Assembly (NCBI GenBank): GCA_902622595.1
Contig: CACNQM010000003.1
Span: 124,001-188,000 of the forward strand
DNA length: 64,000 bases
From: an uncultured Bacteroidota bacterium
GTDB taxonomy: Bacteria; Bacteroidota; Bacteroidia; Flavobacteriales; Flavobacteriaceae
Direction: 5' to 3'
The notes below the pieces were generated by a model. The model saw only the letters and a program-made list of their open reading frames with translations. It was not told where the DNA came from and made no database searches. Below are positions 52,642 through 62,009 of the stretch, piece after piece (position 1 is the first letter of the stretch; each line of letters starts with the position of its first letter). The position numbers and the translations under genes were made by a program.

Positions 52642-55050
52642 TTATTTATCTCTAATAATTGCTCCAAGTTTTGATTTAAAAGAATCTGCAAACTTTGCCA
52701 TAACTCTATCAATTATCTTGTCTGTTAGAGTTTTTTTTGAATCATTAAAGGTAAAACTAACAGCAAAAGATTTTTTCTTATCTCCAATATTTTTTCCTTT
52801 ATATTCATCAAAAAGATTAACATCTTTAAGAATTTTACTTTCTAAATTGTATGCAATTGTCTTTATGTCTTCAAATTTTACATGATCATCTAAAATCATT
52901 GATATATCTCTTCTAGATGATGGAAATTTTGATAATTCTTTAAACTTATTGTTGAAGTTTTTAGGTCTTATTTTATCTAAATCTAAATTCAAAATATGAA
53001 CTTTATCATCAATAGAGAAGGCCTCTGTATATTCTTTATCAAGCTCACCAATAAAACCAATATTTCTTTTATTTGATATTAAATTTAATTTGAATTCAAA
53101 CATATTATCTTGATCAATTTCGTATTTATAATTTGAGATATTTAGATTTTCTAATAGGCTGTCAGAAATCCCTTTTAGATAATAAAAGTTATTTTCTGTG
53201 TAATCTGTTATCCAATTTTCATTAAATACATTTCCTATAATTGCAACATTTAGTCTTTTATTCTCAAATTGATCATCTTTAATAACACGATAGTTGTTTC
53301 CAATCTCAAAAAGCTTTAGATTTTTATTTTGCCTATTGTAATTATGTTTAATAGTATCAAGTACACCTGGTATAAGAGAAATTCTAAGATTTGATAATTC
53401 AGTCCCTTGAGGATTTAATATTTTCACAGGTGTATTTCCATATTTATCGTTTACTGATGGAGAACAGATAGAATTATTTATAATTTCATTAAACCCATTT
53501 CCTACAAGAGTTTGACTAATAATATTTTCAATTACATTAATACTATTTTTACCAATTTCCGGAATAGACATAGAAATTTTAGTACTAGTACTAATATTAT
53601 CATATCCATATACTCTAAGTACTTCCTCAATTACATCTATTTCTCTGGAGACATCATGTCGATAGTTTGGTGCAATGATATTTATCCCATCTTCTGAAAT
53701 ACCGTTGATTTTAAAATCAAGTGAGTTTAGAATTTGTGTAATAGTTTCATTGTTAATTTTTTGACCTGACACATGTTCAATTTTTTCATATCTCAAATAA
53801 ATATCTTTTTTTTCTAACTTCAGATTATCCTCCGAAAACACTTCTGAGATAATACAATCAGGGTTATCTTCTTTAATTAGGTTTGCAGCTCTTTTTAAAG
53901 CATAAATAACTTTTTCTGGATCAACTCCTCTTTCGTATCTATATGATGCATCAGTAAAAAGTTGATGTCTTTTTGATGATTTACGAATTGTTACAGAATC
54001 AAAAATAGCTGACTCTAAAAATAAATTTTTTGTTGAGTTTGATACTCCTGAGTCTAAACCACCATAAATTCCAGCAAGACATAGTGGCTTGTTTTCAGAG
54101 CAAATCATCAAATCATCTTTGCTTAGCTCAATTATTTCATCATCTAAAGTCTTAAATTTAGTTCCAGTTTTTAAGGATTTAATATTAATATTACTTAATT
54201 CATCAAAGTCAAATGCGTGAAGTGGTTGTCCTATTTCATGCATTACAAAATTTGTTATGTCTACTATATTATTAATTGGTTTTAAACCAATTGATTTTAA
54301 TTTATTTTGAATACTTTTTGAAGACTTTGTGACTTTTATATCTTTAATAATAATACCTGAGTAAAAAGGACATTTATGTTTATCTTTTACTATTAGGTCA
54401 AAATCCTCCTCAATATTTACTGATTCAAAAGAACTAATTGATGGAAGATTAATTCTACTTTTAATGGATTTATAATCATAATATGCTTTTAAGTCTCTTG
54501 CTACACCAAAATGTGACATAGCGTCACATCTGTTAGGTGTTAAGGCAATTTCAATAATACTATCACTATTAACATTAAATATATTATTTAAAGGAGTGCC
54601 AGGTTTAATTTTTTTATCTAAAACCATAATGCCGTCGTGTGAATCACCTAATCCAATTTCATCCTCGGCACATACCATTCCATTACTAACAACACCTCTA
54701 ATTTTTGACTTTTTTATTTTTATTTCATCCCCTTCATTTGTATATATTTTTGATCCAACAACTGCAACAGGGACCATTTGCCCTTTTTCTATATTTGGTG
54801 CACCACAAACTATTTCTGATATTTGGTTATTTCCAAGATCAATTGAAGTTAACTTCAATCTATCAGCATTTGGATGTTTAACACATTCAATTACTTTTCC
54901 AGCAATAACTCCCTCTAGACCTCCTTTTATAGATTCAAATGATTCAATTTTTTCTACTTCTAATCCTAAATTTGTTAAAATCTCAGATATTTCGACTGGG
55001 TTTGAGTCAGTTTGAACGTATTCTTTAAGCCAGTTTATCGATATTTTCAC
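52642..55050 (-). CDS. pheT: Phenylalanyl-tRNA synthetase beta subunit
   Basis: PheT is the large subunit of the alpha2-beta2 enzyme charging tRNA-Phe. The 802 aa length is full. The N-terminal MKISINWLKEYVQT is typical; the EMAP-type tRNA-binding OB domain lies at residues about 40-150 (GKVIECVKHPNADRLKLTSI), the B3/B4 editing region follows (ALTPNRCDAMSHFGVARDL, INNIVDITNFVMHEIGQPLHAFD), then B5, the catalytic-like module (LIPGVLDTIKHNYNRQN) and the C-terminal anticodon-binding ferredoxin domain (FPSSRRDISMILD). Translation starts at GTG 55050. A TATATTTG box lies 17 nt upstream, so it has a promoter separate from recG. Confidence 0.96.
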   Translation of the reverse strand: MKISINWLKEYVQTDSNPVEISEILTNLGLEVEKIESFESIKGGLEGVIAGKVIECVKHPNADRLKLTSIDLGNNQISEIVCGAPNIEKGQMVPVAVVGSKIYTNEGDEIKIKKSKIRGVVSNGMVCAEDEIGLGDSHDGIMVLDKKIKPGTPLNNIFNVNSDSIIEIALTPNRCDAMSHFGVARDLKAYYDYKSIKSRINLPSISSFESVNIEEDFDLIVKDKHKCPFYSGIIIKDIKVTKSSKSIQNKLKSIGLKPINNIVDITNFVMHEIGQPLHAFDFDELSNINIKSLKTGTKFKTLDDEIIELSKDDLMICSENKPLCLAGIYGGLDSGVSNSTKNLFLESAIFDSVTIRKSSKRHQLFTDASYRYERGVDPEKVIYALKRAANLIKEDNPDCIISEVFSEDNLKLEKKDIYLRYEKIEHVSGQKINNETITQILNSLDFKINGISEDGINIIAPNYRHDVSREIDVIEEVLRVYGYDNISTSTKISMSIPEIGKNSINVIENIISQTLVGNGFNEIINNSICSPSVNDKYGNTPVKILNPQGTELSNLRISLIPGVLDTIKHNYNRQNKNLKLFEIGNNYRVIKDDQFENKRLNVAIIGNVFNENWITDYTENNFYYLKGISDSLLENLNISNYKYEIDQDNMFEFKLNLISNKRNIGFIGELDKEYTEAFSIDDKVHILNLDLDKIRPKNFNNKFKELSKFPSSRRDISMILDDHVKFEDIKTIAYNLESKILKDVNLFDEYKGKNIGDKKKSFAVSFTFNDSKKTLTDKIIDRVMAKFADSFKSKLGAIIRDK

Positions 55051-55067
55051 GGGATTATTTTATATAA

Positions 55068-55075
55068 CAAATATA
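55068..55075 (-). promoter_or_regulatory. -7 box of pheT in the recG-pheT gap
   Basis: Minus-strand TATATTTG between the recG stop and the pheT GTG start; suggests pheT has its own promoter. Confidence 0.45.
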
Positions 55076-55080
55076 CTTAA

Positions 55081-57186
55081 TCAACTAATATATCTCCATA
55101 AATTCTTGGAATTTGAAGAATTGAATATTTCATCTCTTATTGGTAAATTTTCATTTTTATTAAGTCTTGGATCAGTTTTTAATATTTTAATTGCTGAATT
55201 ACGAGCATTATTTAGTATATCTGTATCATATACAATATCTGCTAGCTTAAATCTTAACATTCCGCTCTGTCGAGTTCCAAGTAAATCTCCTGGACCTCTT
55301 AATTTTAGGTCCACTTCTGCTAGTTTAAATCCATCACTTACTTTGACCATTGTTTCAATTCTTAGTTTTGAATCCTCGGATAATTTATCTTTTGTCATTA
55401 AAACACAATAACTTTCATCATTACCTCTACCAACTCTACCTCTTAATTGGTGTAATTGTGATAATCCAAATCTTTCAGCACTTTCTATAACCATTACAGA
55501 AGCATTTGGCACATTCACTCCGACTTCAATTACTGTGGTAGAAACTAATATTTGAGTTTCTTGGTTGATAAATCTTTTCATTTCATAGTCCTTATCTTTT
55601 GCTTTCATTTTTCCATGTACAATACTTACCTGGAAATCTGGTCTGGGGAATTCTCTAACAATGCTTTCATAACCATCCATTAAATCCTTATAGTCTAATT
55701 TTTCTGATTCATTTATTAGAGGGTAAACTAAATAAACCTGTCTTCCTTTTTTAATTTGATCCTTTAAAAATTTAAATACACTCAGTCTATTTCTATCATA
55801 TTTATGTACTGTCTTTGTAGTTATTCTTCCAGGGGGGAGTTCCTTGATATATGATATGTCTAGATCTCCATATAAACTCATTGCAAGAGTTCTTGGAATT
55901 GGAGTTGCAGTCATCACTAATATATGAGGAGCAGGATTATTCTTTTTCCAAAGTTTGGCTCTTTGTGCAACACCAAATCTATGCTGTTCATCTATTATAC
56001 TTAGTCCTAAATTTTTAAACTTAACAACATCCTCTAATATTGCATGTGTCCCTACTAAAATATTTGTTTTACCACTTATAAGATTAGAGTGAATTAAATT
56101 TCTTTCTCTTGTTTTTGAGGAGCCAGTCAGAAGATCAACCTTGACATCGTAATCAATTAATAATTCACTTAGTGATTTAAAATGTTGATTTGCAAGAATT
56201 TCAGTAGGAGCAAGAATGCATGACTGAAAACCATTGTCTATTGCAATTAGCATTACCATCAATGAAACTATGGTCTTTCCTGAACCAACATCACCTTGTA
56301 GTAACCTATTCATCTGTTTACCATTAAGAAAATCATTCCTTATCTCCTTAATGACTTTTTTTTGGTCGCCGGTTAATTCAAAAGGTAAAGAATTCTTGTA
56401 AAATTCATTTAAATTATTACCAACTTTTTCAAATTTAAAACCATTTAATTTTTGAATTCTGTCATTCTTTGTAAGCTGAAATCCTAATTGATTAAAAAAT
56501 AACTCTTCAAATTTTAATCTTTTTGTAGATTCAGTCAGTAATTCTTGTGATTCAGGCAGGTGAATATTAACAATTGCTTTATATCTATTAATAAGATTAT
56601 ACTCTTGTAGAATAGATGATGAAAGATTTTCTTTAATATGATTTTGTGTTGAGTTTAAAACATTGTAGATTATTTTGATAAAATATTTTTGAGTAACTCC
56701 TTCATTTACAAGTCTTTCTGTTGATGAGTAGATACCATGTAATCTTCGAGGAACATTTCTATCAAAATTAGATTTAGATTTTATTTCAGGGTGAGCAATC
56801 GATGGCTTATTTCCGAACCATGTGACCTTTCCATACACTACATATTCATCATTAATATTTAATGATTCCTCAACCCAATTAAATCCTCTATACCATATCA
56901 AATCAATTTTTCCAGAATTATCATAGAACTCACAATTAAGTCTATCTCGATAACGGACTTTTGTTCTTCTTATACTTTTAATTTTTCCAATTATTTGAAC
57001 TTCTGATTGGTTCTTTGGTATTTCCTCAATTTTATAGAATCTAGATCTATCTATATACCTAAATGGATAGAAATCTATAAGATCTTTTACTGATTTTAGG
57101 TTTAATTCTTCACCAAGTAATTTAGATCTAGCAGGTCCTACACCTTTAACAAATTCAATCGATTGATTTAAAAAATCAGTATTCAC
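55081..57186 (-). CDS. recG: ATP-dependent DNA helicase RecG
   Basis: RecG remodels stalled forks and Holliday junctions. The 701 aa protein has the N-terminal wedge OB domain (residues about 60-150, VQIIGKIKSIRRTKVRYRDRL), then the SF2 motor: Walker A LQGDVGSGKTIVSL near residue 295, LAPTEILANQHF, the DEQH box LSIIDEQHRFGVAQR, VMTATPIPRTLAMS, and motifs V/VI TTVIEVGVNVPNASVM and QLRGRVGRG. The RecG C-terminal DLKLRGPGDLLGTRQSG is intact. It begins at GTG 57186 and precedes pheT on the same strand. Confidence 0.97.
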   Translation of the reverse strand: MNTDFLNQSIEFVKGVGPARSKLLGEELNLKSVKDLIDFYPFRYIDRSRFYKIEEIPKNQSEVQIIGKIKSIRRTKVRYRDRLNCEFYDNSGKIDLIWYRGFNWVEESLNINDEYVVYGKVTWFGNKPSIAHPEIKSKSNFDRNVPRRLHGIYSSTERLVNEGVTQKYFIKIIYNVLNSTQNHIKENLSSSILQEYNLINRYKAIVNIHLPESQELLTESTKRLKFEELFFNQLGFQLTKNDRIQKLNGFKFEKVGNNLNEFYKNSLPFELTGDQKKVIKEIRNDFLNGKQMNRLLQGDVGSGKTIVSLMVMLIAIDNGFQSCILAPTEILANQHFKSLSELLIDYDVKVDLLTGSSKTRERNLIHSNLISGKTNILVGTHAILEDVVKFKNLGLSIIDEQHRFGVAQRAKLWKKNNPAPHILVMTATPIPRTLAMSLYGDLDISYIKELPPGRITTKTVHKYDRNRLSVFKFLKDQIKKGRQVYLVYPLINESEKLDYKDLMDGYESIVREFPRPDFQVSIVHGKMKAKDKDYEMKRFINQETQILVSTTVIEVGVNVPNASVMVIESAERFGLSQLHQLRGRVGRGNDESYCVLMTKDKLSEDSKLRIETMVKVSDGFKLAEVDLKLRGPGDLLGTRQSGMLRFKLADIVYDTDILNNARNSAIKILKTDPRLNKNENLPIRDEIFNSSNSKNLWRYIS

Positions 57187-57297
57187 TACCTTTAAAATCT
57201 AATGCAAAAAAGGGCTAATGATAAATTCTTCATAAGTATTGTTTTAATATGTGATTTATCCGTAATTAAAATTCATTAATTACTTAAATTTATAACA

Positions 57298-59538
57298 ATG
57301 TTAGAAGATAACAAATCTTACCTTAAAGATCTTAATGAAGCTCAATTAAATGCTGTCCTTAAAACAGACGGTCCTTCAATGGTAATAGCTGGTGCAGGCT
57401 CAGGAAAAACTAGAGTATTAACTTATAAAATTGTTCACCTTGTTGAAAACGGGGTTGATCCCTTTGAAATTTTAGCTCTCACATTCACTAATAAGGCTGC
57501 AAGAGAAATGAAATTAAGAATTTCGTCAATGATAGGGGAGAGTGAGTCTAAAAATATATGGATGGGTACATTCCATTCAGTTTTTGCTAAAATTTTAAGA
57601 TTTGAAGCCCATAAGATTGGTTTTACCTCTGATTTTACTATTTATGATACTCAGGACTCTGAGAGACTAATATCATCTATAATCAAAGAAAAAGCCTTAG
57701 ATAAAGATGTATACAGGCCAAAATCAATTAGAAATAGGATTTCCTCATTGAAAAATAATTTTATAACAGTAAATGGATACTTTGCAAATAATGAGCTAGT
57801 TGAATCTGATAATTTATCGAGAAAACCTGAGACTGGAAATATATACAAAGAATACAGCGAAAGGTTAATTAAGTCAAACTCAATGGATTTTGATGACTTA
57901 CTAATGAAAACAAATGAGTTGTTAAATAATTACCCAGAAGTATTGGCAAAATACCAAGAGAAATTTAAATATATTTTAGTAGATGAGTATCAGGATACTA
58001 ACAACTCACAATATTTAATAGTAAAATCTCTATCTGATAAGTATCAAAACATATGTGTGGTTGGAGATGATGCTCAAAGTATTTACTCATTTAGGGGTGC
58101 AAATATTAATAACATAATAAATTTTAGAAATGATTATGATGAAGTTGAAGTTTTTAGACTTGAGCAAAATTATAGATCTACAAAAAATATTGTTAATGCA
58201 GCGAACTCTGTAATTAATCATAATAAAAATAAAATTGATAAAGAAGTTTGGACTGATAATGATTTTGGAGACAGGGTAGAGGTAAGAGCTAACGAGTCTG
58301 ACATAGCAGAGGCTAGAAGCCTATGTCAAAAGATAGTCTCTCTAAATAATACTAATTTTTCAAATATTGCAATTCTTTACAGGACAAATGCCCAATCTAG
58401 ACCAATTGAAGACTCATTAAGATTAAACAAGATTCCTTATCAAATTTTTGGTGGAGTTTCTTTCTATAACAGAAAGGAAATTAAAGATGTTCTAGCATAT
58501 TTAAGGCTAATTGTTAATAGTAGTGACGAGGAAAGCCTAAAAAGAATAATAAATTACCCTGCAAGGGGAATTGGACAGGTTACAATAAATAAAATCATTT
58601 TAGCAGCTAAAAAGTATGATTTAACATTATATGAAACTATTCAAAAAAATAATGAGCTTTCAATTGGTCTTTCTAACTCAGTCTTAATTAAACTACAAAA
58701 CTTTATAGATCTAATAGATGTTTTTAAGATTCAAAATCAAAAATTGAATGCATTTAATTTAACTAAAGAAGTTATCGAAAAAGTAAAGATAATAGATGAA
58801 CTAAAAAAAGATGATTCTCCTGAAGGAATATCAAGAGTAGAAAATGTTCAGGAATTATTAAATGGTATTAGAGATTTTATTGAAGATCAAAAGGAACTTG
58901 TAGATTCTAATGATAAATTATCTGAATTCTTATCTACAGTATCTCTCTCAACCGACTTTGATATAGAGAATGAAGATCAAGATAAAGTATCTTTAATGAC
59001 TTTACATCTGTCCAAAGGTCTAGAATTTAAACATGTATTTATTGTAGGACTAGAGGAAGACTTATTCCCCTCTGCTTTAAGCTATAATACTAGATCAGAA
59101 TTAGAAGAGGAAAGAAGATTATTTTATGTTGGAATAACAAGAGCCAAAGAAAATCTTTATTTGTCATATGCAAATTCAAGATATAGGTGGGGGAAATTAA
59201 TTTATTGTGAAGAAAGTAGATTTTTAAATGAGATAGACAAAGAATATTTAAAAATTATTGAATCAACACCTTCTAAAACAACCTTTGAAGATTCGTCAAT
59301 AAAAAAGATAATCTACAATTCAAAGTCTGCACTAAAAAGACTACCAAAGACCTCAGAATCTTTATCTTCTATTAAGATAAATGTATCTGAGGGAGATAAT
59401 GTTTCACATGAAAAATTCGGTATTGGTGAAATTATTAAGATTGAGGGCAGTGGCAATGACTCCAAGGCTACAGTTAATTTTAAAAAATTTGGACTAAAAA
59501 ATTTACTTCTTAGATTTGCTAAACTAAATAAAGTATAA
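57298..59538 (+). CDS. pcrA: UvrD/PcrA-family DNA helicase
   Basis: An SF1A 3'-5' helicase for repair and replication restart. The 746 aa protein has motif I GAGSGKTRVL at residues about 33-42, TFTNKAAREM, motif II VDEYQDTNNSQY near residue 228, motif III VGDDAQSIYSFRGA, motif IV EQNYRST, motif V LMTLHLSKGLEF and motif VI RRLFYVGITRAKE. The C-terminus (VSEGDNVSHEKFGIGEIIKIEG) is the PcrA/UvrD tudor-like RNA-polymerase-binding domain. Upstream 110 bp are shared with the divergent recG. A strong bidirectional terminator follows. Confidence 0.95.
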   Translation: MLEDNKSYLKDLNEAQLNAVLKTDGPSMVIAGAGSGKTRVLTYKIVHLVENGVDPFEILALTFTNKAAREMKLRISSMIGESESKNIWMGTFHSVFAKILRFEAHKIGFTSDFTIYDTQDSERLISSIIKEKALDKDVYRPKSIRNRISSLKNNFITVNGYFANNELVESDNLSRKPETGNIYKEYSERLIKSNSMDFDDLLMKTNELLNNYPEVLAKYQEKFKYILVDEYQDTNNSQYLIVKSLSDKYQNICVVGDDAQSIYSFRGANINNIINFRNDYDEVEVFRLEQNYRSTKNIVNAANSVINHNKNKIDKEVWTDNDFGDRVEVRANESDIAEARSLCQKIVSLNNTNFSNIAILYRTNAQSRPIEDSLRLNKIPYQIFGGVSFYNRKEIKDVLAYLRLIVNSSDEESLKRIINYPARGIGQVTINKIILAAKKYDLTLYETIQKNNELSIGLSNSVLIKLQNFIDLIDVFKIQNQKLNAFNLTKEVIEKVKIIDELKKDDSPEGISRVENVQELLNGIRDFIEDQKELVDSNDKLSEFLSTVSLSTDFDIENEDQDKVSLMTLHLSKGLEFKHVFIVGLEEDLFPSALSYNTRSELEEERRLFYVGITRAKENLYLSYANSRYRWGKLIYCEESRFLNEIDKEYLKIIESTPSKTTFEDSSIKKIIYNSKSALKRLPKTSESLSSIKINVSEGDNVSHEKFGIGEIIKIEGSGNDSKATVNFKKFGLKNLLLRFAKLNKV

Positions 59539-59571
59539 AAAAAAAGCATAACTTTAGTTATGCTTTTTTTT
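59537..59571. terminator. Bidirectional terminator between pcrA and the OmpA gene
   Basis: Stem GCATAAC/GTTATGC with a four-base loop, preceded by nine A and followed by eight T, so it can act for both convergent genes. Confidence 0.92.
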
Positions 59572-59589
59572 AACTAATTAATATTTTAC

Positions 59590-60513
59590 TTAGTCAGGCT
59601 TGTTGTCAGAGCTTATAGTATCACTCGGACCAGTAGCAGGAACATTCATGCTCATTCCTTCCTCAATTAGTTTAGTAAATTGATCAAGCTTTGGAAGAAC
59701 AACTATCCTAGTTCTTCTATTAACAGCTCTTGTAACTGAAGAATCATTATCAGCTATTGGCATGTAGAAACTTCTTCCAGCGGCTACTAATTTAGTAGGG
59801 TCCACACCATAACTATTTTGAAGAATTCTTACGACCGAAGTTGCTCTTTTCACAGATAAATCCCAGTTGTCAACAACACCAGGTATAGTTTCAGCAGCTT
59901 TTTCTTGATCTATCGGCATGTTGTCTGTGTGACCCTCAACCATAAATTCAAGATCAGGCTTGTCGCTTATCACTTTTGCGATTTTTTCTAGAACAGCTCT
60001 AGCTCTTGTTGTTACAGTGAAGCTTCCACTATTGAAAAGTAGTTTATCTGATATAGATACATATACCACACCTTTTTCAACGTTAATTTCAATATCATCA
60101 TCACTAAGAGTACCTAAAGAACTCTTAAAGCTTTGAACTAATGCTAATGTAACAGAATCTCTTTTAGTAACAGCATCCTGCATTCTAGTAATGATTAGAT
60201 CTTTTTCTTTAATACTTTCAAGAGATCTTTCAAGATTTTCAGCACCTTTTTGAGTAAGGGTTGTTAAATTTCCAATGTTGTCAATTAAATCTTGATTGTT
60301 AGCTCTTAAAAATTTGTTTTGCTCAGATAATGCAGCTAAACGCTCTGATGTTGCAGAAAGTTGAGTTTCTGTAGCACCAAGTTTGGCAGTTGCGCTATCT
60401 AATAATTCCTTTGTATTTTGTTGAAGACTTTCTAAGTCAGAGTACTTCTTTTGAGAAACACATGAAGACAAAAGTAAACCTACAACACCTAAGATTATTA
60501 TATTCTTTTTCAT
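59590..60513 (-). CDS. OmpA-family peptidoglycan-binding lipoprotein
   Basis: A 307 aa outer-membrane lipoprotein (lipobox LLLSSC, Cys at residue 18). After the anchor comes a coiled coil of about residues 25-115 (SDLESLQQNTKELLDSATAKL onward, quoted in part), then an OmpA C-terminal domain at about 150-280: LLFNSGSFTVTTRAR, FMVEGHTDNMPID, DNWDLSVKRATSVVRIL and RRTRIVVLPKL, with the Asp/Arg pair that holds diaminopimelate. It should tether the outer membrane to peptidoglycan. A TATTTTTG box ends 2 nt before the ATG, with TTTG 22 bp upstream, so it is probably an abundant leaderless message. Confidence 0.94.
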   Translation of the reverse strand: MKKNIIILGVVGLLLSSCVSQKKYSDLESLQQNTKELLDSATAKLGATETQLSATSERLAALSEQNKFLRANNQDLIDNIGNLTTLTQKGAENLERSLESIKEKDLIITRMQDAVTKRDSVTLALVQSFKSSLGTLSDDDIEINVEKGVVYVSISDKLLFNSGSFTVTTRARAVLEKIAKVISDKPDLEFMVEGHTDNMPIDQEKAAETIPGVVDNWDLSVKRATSVVRILQNSYGVDPTKLVAAGRSFYMPIADNDSSVTRAVNRRTRIVVLPKLDQFTKLIEEGMSMNVPATGPSDTISSDNKPD

Positions 60514-60515
60514 TT

Positions 60516-60549
60516 CAAAAATATTGGTTATTAATTAGTCAGGTACAAA
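60516..60549 (-). promoter_or_regulatory. Promoter of the OmpA lipoprotein gene
   Basis: Minus-strand TTTG, about 22 bp, then TATTTTTG, ending 2 nt before the ATG. The start point would coincide with the start codon. Confidence 0.6.
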
Positions 60550-60576
60550 CTTAATATTTTTAACTAAAATATAGTA

Positions 60577-61560
60577 CTACAATTGAAAGAATTTTTTCTT
60601 TCCTTGAACAAAGTATTTGTATACTATACTATTGATTTTGAAATAATTAGACTTAATTTTACCATTATTTCTCTTACTTAATAAGCTTCTAAGCACTAAA
60701 TAATAGTGGAAATGAGCCTTGTAAATTGACATGAAATGGTATATTTTTCCACTAAAAATAAATCTTAATGAAGAAAGAATATCCATTATTAATCTGATTA
60801 AAAGTGTACTTAAAAGACTTTTTAATGGTAAGTTTTTTGTAAGCATTAATAATGAGTTTCTATAGTTAAGAAATGTTTTTTTTGAATCCTTTTTAATAGT
60901 AGCTGCACCTAAGTGATATATTTTTGAAGATGAAACTAGATGTGTTTTATATCCATGATTAAATGCTCTCCAGCAAAAATCAATTTCCTCCATGTGTGCG
61001 AAAAAAGATTTATCAAATCCTCCTAACTCATTAAAGATCTTTTTTGACAAAAACATGCACGCTCCTGATGACCAAAAAATTTCTTCATCTTTATATTGAT
61101 TTTTATCTTCTTCGATAGTTTCAAATATTCTACCTCTACAATAAGGATATCCATATTTATCAATATAACCACCAGCCGCTCCAGCGTACTCGAAGTGTGA
61201 TTTTTTATTAATGTCTAGTATTTTTGGTTGAATAATTAAATCTGGAGAATTATTGAGTTTTTTTACTATTGGTTTTAACCAGTCTTTGGTAACCTCCACA
61301 TCATTATTTATAATACAAATGATTTCTTCTTTAACTTTTAGTATTCCACGATTATAGCCTTCTGCAAAGCCATAATTTTTATCAAGATTAATAATATTTA
61401 CTTCACTATAATTATTTCTTACGTAGGAAACAGATTCATCTTCAGAATTATTATCTATAAGATAAATATTATGATCAACTGAATTTTGAATTAAAACTTT
61501 TAAATATTTTTTTAAAAGCTCAAAACCATTCCAGTTTATTACAACGATTCCTATTCTCAT
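60577..61560 (-). CDS. Family 2 glycosyltransferase
   Basis: A 327 aa GT-A fold glycosyltransferase of the rhamnosyl/N-glycosyl type. The N-terminus IGIVVINWNGFELLKKYL with LIDNNSEDESVSYVRN, the metal/nucleotide region CIINNDVEVTKDWL near residue 93, FWSSGACMFLSKKIF and the catalytic-base region MEEIDFCWRAFNHGYKT near residue 190 identify GT2. The C-terminal 90 residues are hydrophobic and basic and may lie on the membrane. It probably adds a sugar to a polysaccharide or LPS; the acceptor is unknown. Its start overlaps the HsdR_N-like gene by 4 bp. Confidence 0.9.
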   Translation of the reverse strand: MRIGIVVINWNGFELLKKYLKVLIQNSVDHNIYLIDNNSEDESVSYVRNNYSEVNIINLDKNYGFAEGYNRGILKVKEEIICIINNDVEVTKDWLKPIVKKLNNSPDLIIQPKILDINKKSHFEYAGAAGGYIDKYGYPYCRGRIFETIEEDKNQYKDEEIFWSSGACMFLSKKIFNELGGFDKSFFAHMEEIDFCWRAFNHGYKTHLVSSSKIYHLGAATIKKDSKKTFLNYRNSLLMLTKNLPLKSLLSTLLIRLIMDILSSLRFIFSGKIYHFMSIYKAHFHYYLVLRSLLSKRNNGKIKSNYFKINSIVYKYFVQGKKKFFQL

Positions 61561-62000
61561 TTTTTATAACTAATTAAATCCTCTTTTTGCTTGTAAATTT
61601 TTTCATCTTCATCAAATTCAAAATAAAAATGTCTTAGACCGTTGGTAACTATCACATGCTTACTCTTTAACTCCAAATTATATCTCATAACTTGATCAAA
61701 ATGTTCTTTAGTTAAACTTACATCATAGGATTTGCATTCAACCAATATTTTGATATCTCCTGATGAATCATATACAACAATGTCATATCTTTTTGGTACC
61801 TTGTTAATATAAAATACTTTCTCACAATTAATTAAAGATTTTGGATAGTTTTTTTCTAAAATGTAAGATATAAAGTTTTGTCTTACCCATTCTTCTGGGG
61901 TTAAGATAATCCACTTCTTTCTAATTTGATCAAAAATGATAGTAATATTATTTTCTTTTTTAATTTTAAATTCAAATAAAGGTAGATTTAGCTTTCTCAC
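61557..62000 (-). CDS. HsdR_N-like PD-(D/E)XK-fold protein
   Basis: A 147 aa protein of the stand-alone type I restriction enzyme R N-terminal family (HSDR_N_2) found next to holA in many Bacteroidota. The nuclease core is visible as KRYDIVVYDSSG (Asp) and KILVECKSYDVS (E-x-K), with WIILTPEEWVRQNFISYIL as the conserved N-terminal helix. There are no hsdM, hsdS or helicase parts nearby, so it is not a restriction system; a DNA-related housekeeping role is inferred. It starts at GTG 62000, only 9 bp from the divergent holA ATG. Confidence 0.87.
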   Translation of the reverse strand: MRKLNLPLFEFKIKKENNITIIFDQIRKKWIILTPEEWVRQNFISYILEKNYPKSLINCEKVFYINKVPKRYDIVVYDSSGDIKILVECKSYDVSLTKEHFDQVMRYNLELKSKHVIVTNGLRHFYFEFDEDEKIYKQKEDLISYKK

Positions 62001-62009
62001 AGTTTAATA

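Noticed and set aside
54596-55015. 139-aa plus-strand ORF
   Set aside because: Shadow of the N-terminal pheT coding sequence.
61557-62000. Remnant of a type I restriction-modification system
   Set aside because: Only the HsdR_N-like fold is present, with no hsdM, hsdS or helicase, and this stand-alone gene beside holA is common in Bacteroidota.
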